A stretch of 10,961 bases of DNA from Nitrososphaerota archaeon (GCA_005877185.1 VBPQ01000039.1:1-10961), one strand, 5' to 3'; numbered from the stretch's first letter, positions 1-6,170 are shown. The notes: generated by a model from the letters alone, not told the origin. Made by a program: numbers and translations.

Positions 1-1156
1 TCTTGTGCGCTTCGGTCTCGTCCCTGAGCTGAGCGAGCCACTTCATGAAGGGGGTCCCTCCAGTCCCGCTCGGGTCGGTCACCTTGCTCTGTATGTATAG
101 GATGGCGAACTCTAGGTGCTTCTTCCTGAATTCCATCACCCTCTCGAGGCATAGGTTGTACGAGCCTATGACCGCTCCCTTCCCCCTCTTCAGCAGATAC
201 TCCCTCAGCGGTCGTGCCTCTTCATTGGCTTCGACCGCCCCGATGAACTCGCGGTGTGACCTCGGCATGTAATTCCTCATGTCCGCGACGTAGTCCGTGA
301 GGTCTGTCTTGGCGTGCTTCACCCCCAGGACGACGTCCAGGGCGGGGATGATCGAGCTCTGCGCTCCCGTCTCTCCCCTGAACGTCGGCATCGGCTCCAG
401 CTCCTCAACCCCTTCATAGGATACTCCCTGAAACATCTGAATGTAAGGCCTGAAGGCGAAGGCGTAGACGTCGGGGCTGTTACCCTCGGGCATCCTGCTC
501 AGCGTCCCGATCATCCCTTCCAGCGACTCGGCTATCCCGTCGAGGGCGAATTTCAGCGTGTGGACGTCGTCTTTCAGCACAGCCTGCTGCAGCTGCCCTA
601 TCGCCCGAATCGCGGGGGCTGCCTTCGCCTCTATCTCCGTGTGAATCAGGATGAACCAGGGCTCGTCCCTGATCCTGACGAACTTTTGGATTGTGTCCAT
701 GTTCTCGACACTGATTGGGCCTTCTGGGTCGACCCTGCGCCAGTTGTTCAGACAGTACAGGTCGTACGATAGTATGGGGAACCTCCTCCCCAGCCTCTTC
801 GAGAGCCGGTACAGAGGGACCGCGAGGCTTCTGGGTATCTTCTTCACCTTCTCCTCGCCGACCTGGTGGACGTATCCGCTCGCGAGGAAGGCGTAGATCC
901 TCGCCGCCATTATCAGCTCGCCCTTCCTCAGCCCATTGAAGACTCCCTCCTCGAGAACGCCCAGTTGATCGACGCTCCTCCTCAGCCCGTGCGACTGCAG
1001 CAGCTCGGGTAGCTCCCCCCCGAGCCTCTCCAACTGCCTCAACTTCGGATGGGCGCCTTCGCCGAACTCGAAGACAGGGTCCTCAGGAGGAAGGAAACCC
1101 CTCTCGGGGCTCACTTGATAGAAGGGAAGGTCCAGGGTCGAGACTTTCTGTTCCAC
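1..1156 (-). CDS. Indoleamine 2,3-dioxygenase (IDO)-family heme dioxygenase, C-terminus cut by the window edge
   Basis: 385 codons are readable before the left edge; human IDO1 has about 403, so only a short C-terminal tail should be missing. By-eye landmarks in IDO order: an N-terminal 'PERGFLP' region, 'FPILSYDLYCLNNW', 'VENMD', 'WFILIHTEIEA' (distal pocket, W167-F168, H172), Arg236 in 'FRPYI' (like human R231), 'GAQSS', 'MRNYMPRSHREF', His347 in 'RKKHLEF' (like the proximal heme ligand H346), and a C-terminal 'GTGGT' at 364-368. The family inserts O2 into the indole 2,3-bond of L-tryptophan to give N-formylkynurenine, in the cytosol. I chose the GTG at 1156 because an in-frame TAA lies 36 nt upstream and a TATA-like element is centred 25-26 bp before it. 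The reading frame is continuous. No other kynurenine-pathway gene is nearby. Family assignment is firm; tryptophan as substrate is inferred. Confidence 0.9.
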   Translation of the reverse strand, partial: MEQKVSTLDLPFYQVSPERGFLPPEDPVFEFGEGAHPKLRQLERLGGELPELLQSHGLRRSVDQLGVLEEGVFNGLRKGELIMAARIYAFLASGYVHQVGEEKVKKIPRSLAVPLYRLSKRLGRRFPILSYDLYCLNNWRRVDPEGPISVENMDTIQKFVRIRDEPWFILIHTEIEAKAAPAIRAIGQLQQAVLKDDVHTLKFALDGIAESLEGMIGTLSRMPEGNSPDVYAFAFRPYIQMFQGVSYEGVEELEPMPTFRGETGAQSSIIPALDVVLGVKHAKTDLTDYVADMRNYMPRSHREFIGAVEANEEARPLREYLLKRGKGAVIGSYNLCLERVMEFRKKHLEFAILYIQSKVTDPSGTGGTPFMKWLAQLRDETEAHK

Positions 1157-1177
1157 GTTTGCAGCATCTGCCCTGAA

Positions 1178-1185
1178 CTTTTAAG
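1178..1185 (-). promoter_or_regulatory. TATA-like promoter element of the IDO-family gene
   Basis: On the minus strand this reads CTTAAAAG, preceded by purine-rich CGAAGG that could serve as a BRE. Its centre is 25-26 bp upstream of the GTG start, which fits a leaderless archaeal transcript. Confidence 0.6.
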
Positions 1186-1422
1186 CCTTCGAGCGGGCCC
1201 GGTTGTGGGGAAGCGGCCGCATTCTCTCCACCGATTTCCTGCATCGCCGAAGCCTCTCAACCGTCGGGGGCGAGCATCTTTTTGCCACCAACAATCGTCT
1301 TAATTGTCAGTTTTGATTGATGTGCCGTTTCATTTGCGTTCAGAGCATTATTTCGGCCAGTGACGACAAGAAGAGCGGGAGACAAAGCGAGCTGCGGCCT
1401 CCGTTCAGCCGAACTCGAAGAC

Positions 1423-1435
1423 GGGTCAGTGACCC
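1423..1435. promoter_or_regulatory. Perfect 6-bp-arm palindrome just before a start codon
   Basis: GGGTCA-G-TGACCC ends 6 nt before the ATG of the membrane-protein gene. It could be an operator or an mRNA hairpin near the start. About two or three arms of this size are expected by chance in the whole window, so only its position makes it notable. Confidence 0.3.
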
Positions 1436-1441
1436 ACGATC

Positions 1442-1918
1442 ATGGATGAGCTCTACTGGCCCTTGCTATGGGCCCTAGCCGGGCTCCCCATCGTAGCGGC
1501 CAGCGCGAAGTACAGACTCTCGAGGAAGGCCCCGAGGGATTATGGTTACTACCTGGAGTGGAAGCTCTTTTCCACCTTCAGGCTAGGGGTCGCCAAGCTC
1601 GCTCTGTTCGTCTCCGTGGGGGTGGCGCTTACTGCCGTGTCTCTCTCATTCGAGAGGATGATCTCGGCGGTCTCGATTGCGGCGGTCTGCGGGATCCTCG
1701 TGGAGTCGACGACCCTGATCGGGAGGCCCCATCCCACACCCGAGTACGTCCCAATGGGTCTGGCCTGCATCGGGTGCAGGTCGAACGCGCACGACAGCTG
1801 TACCAACGTCAGAATGCTCGACAGTTTTGAGAAGAACTTCGTCTCCAAGGAGGGAACCAAGAGACCCCTCTGCTGCTGCGGATTCCGGATCAGCGTCGTA
1901 CGCCCCTTGAGCGCTTAA
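1442..1918 (+). CDS. Small membrane protein with C-terminal Cys/His cluster, function unknown
   Basis: 158 residues; family not recognised. Hydrophobic segments lie at about 5-20, 50-69 and 73-90, suggesting two or three membrane helices with a basic loop (22-32) between the first two. The hydrophilic C-terminal part carries C109-x2-C112-x4-H117-x2-C120 and a run of three cysteines at 144-146, which looks like a metal site or redox-active cluster. An in-frame TGA at 1430-1432 leaves the ATG at 1442 as the natural start. Hydrophobicity and codon use support coding, but no homology does. The beta-propeller gene follows in the same direction and its promoter overlaps this stop codon, so the two may be separately transcribed. 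Confidence 0.7.
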   Translation: MDELYWPLLWALAGLPIVAASAKYRLSRKAPRDYGYYLEWKLFSTFRLGVAKLALFVSVGVALTAVSLSFERMISAVSIAAVCGILVESTTLIGRPHPTPEYVPMGLACIGCRSNAHDSCTNVRMLDSFEKNFVSKEGTKRPLCCCGFRISVVRPLSA

Positions 1919-1927
1919 TATTATTAA
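1915..1927 (+). promoter_or_regulatory. AT-rich promoter of the beta-propeller gene, overlapping the upstream stop codon
   Basis: TTAATATTATTAA includes the TAA stop (1916-1918) of the preceding gene. It is centred about 35-39 bp before the TTG start at 1960, which would give a leader of around 10 nt. Confidence 0.45.
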
Positions 1928-1959
1928 CTCAAGCCACCTCTCGCCGCGGCAGGATAGGA

Positions 1960-3090
1960 TTGAAGAAGAAGAGGGAGTCTCGTTCGGTCGTCGGGGTCGG
2001 AACCGAGACCGGCGGTTATCTCCTTATCTCCGATTCTTCGCCGAAGGGTTGGAAGCGAGCGGGACCCTTTCTCAAGGGAGAGAGCATAAACAGCATCTCC
2101 TTCGACTCGAAGAATGACATCTTCTACGCGGCGAGCCTAACCGAGGGGGTATTCACCTCCAAGGACTCCGGGAAGACCTGGAGACCTAGCAGCAGGGGCC
2201 TGCACGTGAGGAAGGTCTGGACAGTCGAGGTGGACCCGAACAAGCCTGCCAATCTCTACGCCGGCACGCACTACGGGCATCTCTTTCGCTCGCGCGACGG
2301 AGGAGAAAGCTGGTCGGAGGTGGCTGGGTTGCACGGAGCCCCGAAGAGGAACGAATGGGGGGTCGATTGGGCCTTCGGGACTACGGGGTTGTGCATTCAC
2401 ACCATCCGCATCGGCTCGACCGATAGTAATCGCATCTACATCGTCGCGTCGGGTAATGGAACCTACAGGACGGATGACGGAGGCGAGAAGTGGAAGCTGC
2501 TCCAGAACGGCGTGCTGGATTATTGCCCCGTCGGCGGGAATGAGAACGCGCCAAACATACCGAAGAACGACCGAGTCGCCGAGATGCAGAAGCATCTCCA
2601 GCAGGTCCACGTTTGCACTCACAAGCTGGCCCTCTCCAGAAAGAATCCGGGTGTCCTATACCAGCAAAACCACTGCGGTGTCTACCTCTCCAACGACGCG
2701 GGGGAGCGATGGGAGGACCGAAGCCCCGCGCCCGCGGTACGCCATGGCTTCGCAATCTCGATGGTCGAGGATGGGACCCCCTCAGTCTACGTCATACCCG
2801 CCTATCAGGGGGAGTGTAAGAAGCACAACAGCTGCGTCCAGGGTCAGCTAGCGGTTTTTCGAACCACAGACGGGGGGCAGAGATGGGAGAAGCTGACGAA
2901 GGGTCTCCCGAAGAACGTGCACACCTGCGTGCTGCGCGACGGGATGGCCGCCGACACGATGGACCCGGCAGGGTTGTACTTCGGGACCACGACAGGCGAA
3001 GTCTACCGGAGCGAGGACGGTGGGGACTCGTGGTCAACCATGCTGCGTGGAGTCGGTCGAGTCCAGGGCGTCTCCGCTTTCAGCCTGTAG
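1960..3090 (+). CDS. Asp-box (BNR/sialidase-like) beta-propeller protein
   Basis: 376 residues from a TTG start (no ATG or GTG fits nearby). Six Asp-boxes of the form S/T-x-D-x-G-x-x-W are visible: 67-74, 111-118, 171-178, 244-251, 302-309 and 351-358, so a six- or seven-bladed propeller is likely. From memory, the phrase 'YQQNHCGVYLS' (234-244) and the preceding 'HVCTHKLALS' are typical of a widespread 'exo-alpha-sialidase / WD40-YVTN-BNR-like' group of unknown function. No signal peptide or membrane anchor is seen; the N-terminus is basic (KKKRESR), so it is probably cytosolic. Cys/His pairs recur on loops (C145, C219/H221, H238/C239, C286/C292, H321/C323) and could bind metal. Sialidase activity should not be assumed. 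Its last 11 nt overlap the end of the convergent PP-loop gene. Confidence 0.85.
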   Translation: MKKKRESRSVVGVGTETGGYLLISDSSPKGWKRAGPFLKGESINSISFDSKNDIFYAASLTEGVFTSKDSGKTWRPSSRGLHVRKVWTVEVDPNKPANLYAGTHYGHLFRSRDGGESWSEVAGLHGAPKRNEWGVDWAFGTTGLCIHTIRIGSTDSNRIYIVASGNGTYRTDDGGEKWKLLQNGVLDYCPVGGNENAPNIPKNDRVAEMQKHLQQVHVCTHKLALSRKNPGVLYQQNHCGVYLSNDAGERWEDRSPAPAVRHGFAISMVEDGTPSVYVIPAYQGECKKHNSCVQGQLAVFRTTDGGQRWEKLTKGLPKNVHTCVLRDGMAADTMDPAGLYFGTTTGEVYRSEDGGDSWSTMLRGVGRVQGVSAFSL

Positions 3091-3787
3091 ACGACCCTGG
3101 TCTCGAATCGAGAGGCAGGATGTCGGCGAAGCAGAAACCATCGCGAAGAACGACCTCTCCCACCCTCACCTCGACCGCGTTCTTGAAGATCGGGCCGTCA
3201 TAGACGAAGGTGTGGAATTCTCCGTTTTCGCCGCACGGGTCTACCCGCGGAGGCAGACGTGACAGGAAGGCCTCATCGAATTCCACGCCACAGAACTTCC
3301 TGTCTAGGAACTTCGGGTCGATGCAGCACACTATCGCCCTGAACCCCTCGTCCACAAAGAAGTGCGCGAGCGCGGGGGTCTCCCTCTTCCAGATCGGGAA
3401 GACTCCCCTCATGCCAATACTCGCGAGTCGCTCCTCTCTGTACCGGCGAATATCTTGGAGGAAGAGGTCTCCGAAGAGCACGTCTCGGACTCCCTTCCGT
3501 TTGTGTCTTTCGAGTACAGCCTTCATCTGTTCTTCGTACTCCGCGTTGGGGGCGTTCTTGCTTATCCGTACCTCTTCGATGGGTAGACCAACCGCCTCAC
3601 CCTGCTTCCTCAGAAGGGTTCTTCTCACGCCGTGCATGCTCACTCTGTCGAAGTCTCTGGTGACGGTGGTCAGTAGTGCTACGACGTTGTATTTTCCGTT
3701 CCGCTTGTTTTCGTAGAGAGTCATGGTGCTGTCCTTTCCCCCGCTCCAGGAGAGGAGGGCTGGGGGCTGCCTTCTCTCTCCCATCAT
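3080..3787 (-). CDS. Dph6-related PP-loop ATP pyrophosphatase (COG2102/DUF71 type)
   Basis: 235 residues from the ATG at 3787. An open frame extends further upstream but would run into the preceding gene. The PP-loop SGGKDS is at 15-20, which binds ATP and activates a carboxylate by adenylation. 'SMHGV' at 50-54, 'FGDLFLQD' at 105-112, and 'CGENGEFHTFVYDGPIF' at 185-201 are the family's C-terminal signature. True archaeal Dph6 makes diphthamide on EF-2 from diphthine and ammonia. The 'PCGENGEFHTF' form is, as I recall, typical of the paralogous COG2102 group also found in bacteria that lack diphthamide, so the substrate is open. It is the last gene of a minus-strand unit, 20 nt after the DUF4430-like gene, with no own TATA seen in that gap. 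Confidence 0.85.
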   Translation of the reverse strand: MMGERRQPPALLSWSGGKDSTMTLYENKRNGKYNVVALLTTVTRDFDRVSMHGVRRTLLRKQGEAVGLPIEEVRISKNAPNAEYEEQMKAVLERHKRKGVRDVLFGDLFLQDIRRYREERLASIGMRGVFPIWKRETPALAHFFVDEGFRAIVCCIDPKFLDRKFCGVEFDEAFLSRLPPRVDPCGENGEFHTFVYDGPIFKNAVEVRVGEVVLRDGFCFADILPLDSRPGSSTG

Positions 3788-3807
3788 CTTTCCCGCCAGA
3801 CTTCTGC

Positions 3808-4494
3808 TCAGGGCCCGCACGTGGGCTCGTATGTATTCGGGTCGTATTTGCAATATGTCCATGCGAAGAGGGATCCATTAAACACGGGAATCTGGTCTAT
3901 ACCGACCGATGCTGTCTGCCAGCCAGACGTGCTGTTACGGACCCACACGAACCAAGCTAGGTTTTGACCCGGATCATTAGTGATTCCCGCGATTCCTGAA
4001 ATGAAGTGTTCCTGGTATGCAGGGTACCACTGCGCGGCTAGGCCACCCTTCGTCAGGACAACACTCTCGACGTAGAAGTTCCATCCGGGCTGTACCGCCG
4101 TATCGTTGTACCAGACGCGTGTGCCGTTCCCGAAATCGAATAGCACGTCGTTCTTGTACAATGACGTCGAGGCGGGTTTCAGGGCCAGGTACTTCTGCCA
4201 TAAAGTGCTGAGCTGTCTGCTCGCCTCCTGATACACTGGCTGGCTTGTATTGAGCACCGCGATTGCCCTCGAGAGGAGGGAGAGCGTCTTGTTGTAGCTT
4301 GACAAGAGGTCGTTGAAGTTCGAGGCCAGCTGCCCGTACCTCGTGGCAGAATCGTTGAGCTGCAGGATAAGGCTGGTGTTGACCGTCCTCTCTCTGCTGT
4401 ACTGCGTGAAGTAGCTAGCTCCGACTGTCCCCCCTATCACCACCGAGGCGATGATGACGGAGGCCATTCCGTAGACGATGCCCCTCGAGGTCAT
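3808..4494 (-). CDS. Membrane-anchored surface protein with DUF4430/transcobalamin-like C-terminal domain
   Basis: 228 residues. An uncleaved-looking hydrophobic segment (about 8-29) anchors the protein, with the rest outside. Residues 40-105 are polar, helical and probably coiled coil. The C-terminal 115-228 region has the pattern I associate with DUF4430 (related to the transcobalamin C-terminal domain): 'LFDFGNGT', 'GWNFY', 'FISGIAGI', 'WFVWVRN', 'FNGSLFAWTYC'. Eight N-x-S/T sequons (N39, 47, 68, 82, 123, 130, 187, 206) fit an archaeal surface glycoprotein, and C215/C226 could form a disulfide. It starts 11 nt after the stop of the S-component gene, strongly suggesting co-transcription and joint work as substrate-capture protein plus transporter subunit. 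Ligand (corrinoid or other) is inferred from domain kinship only. Confidence 0.75.
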   Translation of the reverse strand: MTSRGIVYGMASVIIASVVIGGTVGASYFTQYSRERTVNTSLILQLNDSATRYGQLASNFNDLLSSYNKTLSLLSRAIAVLNTSQPVYQEASRQLSTLWQKYLALKPASTSLYKNDVLFDFGNGTRVWYNDTAVQPGWNFYVESVVLTKGGLAAQWYPAYQEHFISGIAGITNDPGQNLAWFVWVRNSTSGWQTASVGIDQIPVFNGSLFAWTYCKYDPNTYEPTCGP

Positions 4495-4505
4495 TCCAAC
4501 TCAGC

Positions 4506-5051
4506 TCACACATTCTTCGAGAGCCGTGGTAGGAGGAAGATGACGGCTGGCACGAAGAAGACACCGAGGACGAGGTCGCTCAGTTCGTGGAAGAGCATGA
4601 AGGAGACCCCCTGGAGTTCCGTCAGGAGCACATTCTGAATGGTCACCTGTGGCCAGAAGGCGATCAGCGCAGTACCGACGTTCGTCTCGAGGTCCCAGAT
4701 GAAGGCGCAGGTCGCGAGAAGGGCGCCGAAGAACAGACTCTTCGCAGGGCGGGGGCGGAGGTATCCGCTCCATAGTTTAGAGGCACCCCATCCGGCGAGC
4801 GCGAACATCATTTCACCGATGACCAAGAAGGGGGTGACGTACCCCGCGATTCCGTACGGGCTTATGAAGCTCCAGGCGAGCTCCGAGACGACGGCCACCG
4901 AGGTCCCGATCCTGAAACCATAGAGAAAGGCCGCGACGAAGACGAGGCTGTCCAGCAGTTTGACGTTGAGAAGGTCCGTCAGGACAAGATTGGAGCCGAG
5001 GATCACTCCAGAGAAGGTTGCGACAAGGGCCAGACTCTGAGCGCGCCGCAC
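4506..5051 (-). CDS. ECF-type transporter S component (substrate-binding membrane subunit), probable vitamin uptake
   Basis: 181 residues from the GTG at 5051, with about six hydrophobic helices. 'LLDSLVFVAAFLYGFRIG', 'SPYGIAGYVTPFLV' and 'DLETNVGTAL' match S components of energy-coupling-factor importers. The S component binds the vitamin in the membrane and docks on a shared EcfT-EcfA-EcfA' module, none of which is in this window. The frame stays open to a GTG at 5105, but a TATA-like element centred at 5077 lies 26 bp before the GTG at 5051, exactly as for other leaderless genes here, and the shorter start places helix 1 near the N-terminus. First gene of a unit with the DUF4430-like protein. 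By context I favour a CblT/CbrT-like cobalamin-related role; substrate unproven. Confidence 0.75.
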   Translation of the reverse strand: MRRAQSLALVATFSGVILGSNLVLTDLLNVKLLDSLVFVAAFLYGFRIGTSVAVVSELAWSFISPYGIAGYVTPFLVIGEMMFALAGWGASKLWSGYLRPRPAKSLFFGALLATCAFIWDLETNVGTALIAFWPQVTIQNVLLTELQGVSFMLFHELSDLVLGVFFVPAVIFLLPRLSKNV

Positions 5052-5056
5052 ACTGG

Positions 5057-5073
5057 CTGGATAATCCATCCAG
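5057..5073. promoter_or_regulatory. Perfect palindrome between TATA-like element and start of the S-component gene
   Basis: CTGGAT-aatcc-ATCCAG, 6-bp arms with a 5-bp spacer, directly abutting the TATA-like element (5074-5080) on its downstream side. In that place a bound protein would block transcription initiation. Operator role is inferred. Confidence 0.35.
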
Positions 5074-5080
5074 TATTTAA
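5074..5080 (-). promoter_or_regulatory. TATA-like element of the S-component operon
   Basis: It reads TTAAATA on the minus strand, centred 26 bp upstream of the GTG at 5051. It decides the start choice for that gene. Confidence 0.5.
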
Positions 5081-5153
5081 CCAGCGGAGGTTGCTCATCG
5101 TTCACTCTCTCAGAAAATTACATAAGAGAATCGAGCGATGGTTTGCCCGCGTT

Positions 5154-5777
5154 TTGTCGGAACTCGCGAGGATTCTGAAGATGGCGAGCGAGAGGGAGCG
5201 CGGCCCTCTCCCGAGCTTCGTCGAACCCCACCTTCTCCTCGTCCTGCTCGTCACGGGAGAGGCCGGGAGGATCGGCCGCGGGGCGCTCGCCAAGAGAGTC
5301 GGTCTAGGTGAGGGTGCTATCAGGACGATTCTGAAGAGACTGCGAGACGACGGCTACATGGAGGTGAACGCATCGGGCTGCTCACTCACAAGGGACGGCC
5401 TCGCCGCCTACAGAGCGCTGCGGAAGCTCATTCCCGCCAGGCTCAGGCTGGACTCGACGACCCTCACGGTGGGTAGAGAGCAGGCTGCCCTCCTCGTTCG
5501 TGGAGGCGGCAGCCGGGTGGGGAACGGAATCCCTCAGAGGGACGCCGCGATCAAGGTCGGCGCCAGCGGAGCGACGACCTACCTCCTCCGCGACTCGAGG
5601 TTCCAGATACCGGGAGATTCGGGCGACTGCGAGAATGACTTCCCCGGCCCGGTATGGAAGAAGCTGCGGCGAGAGCTGGGCCCCAAAGACGGCGATGCGA
5701 TAATCGTCTGCGGTGCCGAAGAGGCGCTGCTCTCCGAGATTGGTGCCCTCTCGGCGGCCATCACGCTGCTGAGGTAG
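5154..5777 (+). CDS. Winged-helix transcription regulator with DUF4443-like C-terminal domain
   Basis: About 207 residues from an in-frame TTG at 5154. The ATG at 5181 is the main alternative and has a GAGG 9 nt before it; the frame is open to 5091. The N-terminal part is a winged helix: 'GPLPSFVEPHLLLVLLV', then 'GRGALAKRVGLGEGAIRTILKRLRDDGYMEV' as the recognition helix, then the wing 'GCSLTRDGLAAY'. The C-terminal part ('IKVGASGATTYLLRD', 'PGDSGD', 'GDAIIVCGAEE', 'IGALSAAITLL') resembles the archaeal DUF4443 domain as I remember it, probably ligand sensing. An AT-rich block at 5114-5126 lies about 34 bp before the TTG. It is divergent from the S-component operon across about 100 bp, so it may regulate that operon. 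Confidence 0.8.
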   Translation: MSELARILKMASERERGPLPSFVEPHLLLVLLVTGEAGRIGRGALAKRVGLGEGAIRTILKRLRDDGYMEVNASGCSLTRDGLAAYRALRKLIPARLRLDSTTLTVGREQAALLVRGGGSRVGNGIPQRDAAIKVGASGATTYLLRDSRFQIPGDSGDCENDFPGPVWKKLRRELGPKDGDAIIVCGAEEALLSEIGALSAAITLLR

Positions 5778-5783
5778 CCTTCT

Positions 5784-6125
5784 CTACTGCTTCGGCGTTT
5801 CTTGGGGCGGCACGGCCGTCGTGCCCGGCGGTTTGTTCACCTGTCTGTTTATCGCCTCGGCGAAGTAGTGACCTGTAACGACCACGTGGACGTCCTTTAC
5901 GCCCTTGACACCCATCAGGCCGGTCTTGATGTCCTGCGAGATCTTTAGCGCGAAGACCGGTGGGCAGTACTGCGTCGTGGCGTGGTACTGCACGTCGACC
6001 AATCCCTCCTTGATCTCTAGCTTGTCTATCAGGTTCATCTCCACTATCGGGATTCCCACTTCAGGGTCGACTATCCTCGATATCTGCTTCTGGACCTCCT
6101 TCAAGTCTACCTGCTCGACAGGCAT
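5784..6125 (-). CDS. MIP18/DUF59 (SufT-like) iron-sulfur cluster assembly family protein
   Basis: 113 residues from the ATG at 6125. The frame remains open to 6362, but the extra N-terminus would cover the whole divergent promoter and part of the methyltransferase gene, so I reject it. Features of the family: N-terminal 'VQKQISRIVDPEVGIPIVEMNLI' (with the conserved D-P-E), then a beta strand, then 'YHATTQYCPPVFALKI' with the conserved cysteine C54. Relatives help load or mature Fe-S clusters or belong to PaaD-like assemblies. The tail after residue 98 is Pro/Thr/Gln-rich and likely disordered. Its stop lies only 6 nt from the stop of the convergent regulator gene. It is isolated from other suf-like genes here. 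Confidence 0.85.
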   Translation of the reverse strand: MPVEQVDLKEVQKQISRIVDPEVGIPIVEMNLIDKLEIKEGLVDVQYHATTQYCPPVFALKISQDIKTGLMGVKGVKDVHVVVTGHYFAEAINRQVNKPPGTTAVPPQETPKQ

Positions 6126-6155
6126 CTTAGTTTCGCCGTTTTCTGCTCGCGCTGC

Positions 6156-6163
6156 TATAAAAG
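6156..6163 (-). promoter_or_regulatory. TATA-like element of the MIP18/DUF59 gene
   Basis: It reads CTTTTATA on the minus strand, about 34 bp before the ATG at 6125, giving an 8-nt or so leader. Confidence 0.5.
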
Positions 6164-6170
6164 ACTGTCT

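Larger units (their letters stand above)
1157..1441. other. Gene-free stretch between the divergent IDO and membrane-protein genes
   Basis: I find no convincing gene or structured RNA in these 285 nt. They hold the IDO promoter, a short T-run (1279-1283), an AT-richer block around 1291-1353 with two TATA-like strings (TTAATT near 1300-1305, ATTATTT near 1347-1353), and a perfect palindrome at 1423-1435. If either TATA-like string drives the gene at 1442, its mRNA would have a 5' leader of roughly 65-110 nt, longer than for other genes here. Confidence 0.4.

Noticed and set aside
314..772. A 152-codon plus-strand frame opposite the IDO gene
   Set aside because: The minus strand carries a continuous, motif-bearing IDO protein over the same bases; this frame is its antisense shadow.
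1278..1284. T-run CTTTTTG as a transcription terminator
   Set aside because: No plus-strand gene ends upstream of it, and the minus-strand gene starts on the far side, so there is nothing for it to terminate.
1061..1422. A 15-bp repeat, GCCGAACTCGAAGAC, at 1061-1075 (inside the IDO gene) and 1408-1422 (before the membrane-protein gene)
   Set aside because: The match does not extend on either side, apart from a nearby GGGTC offset by one base, and there are no further copies. It is uncommon by chance but not enough to call a functional repeat.
1320..1478. A 52-codon plus-strand reading frame in the gene-free stretch
   Set aside because: It overlaps the next gene's start, is Arg/Ser-rich without domain character, and its nearest TATA-like string is only about 17 bp upstream.
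1549..1860. A 103-codon minus-strand frame opposite the orphan membrane protein
   Set aside because: The plus-strand product has coherent membrane helices and a Cys/His cluster; the opposite frame has no recognisable feature and no promoter.
2137..2622. A 161-codon minus-strand frame opposite the propeller gene
   Set aside because: The six regular Asp-boxes on the plus strand prove the coding strand.
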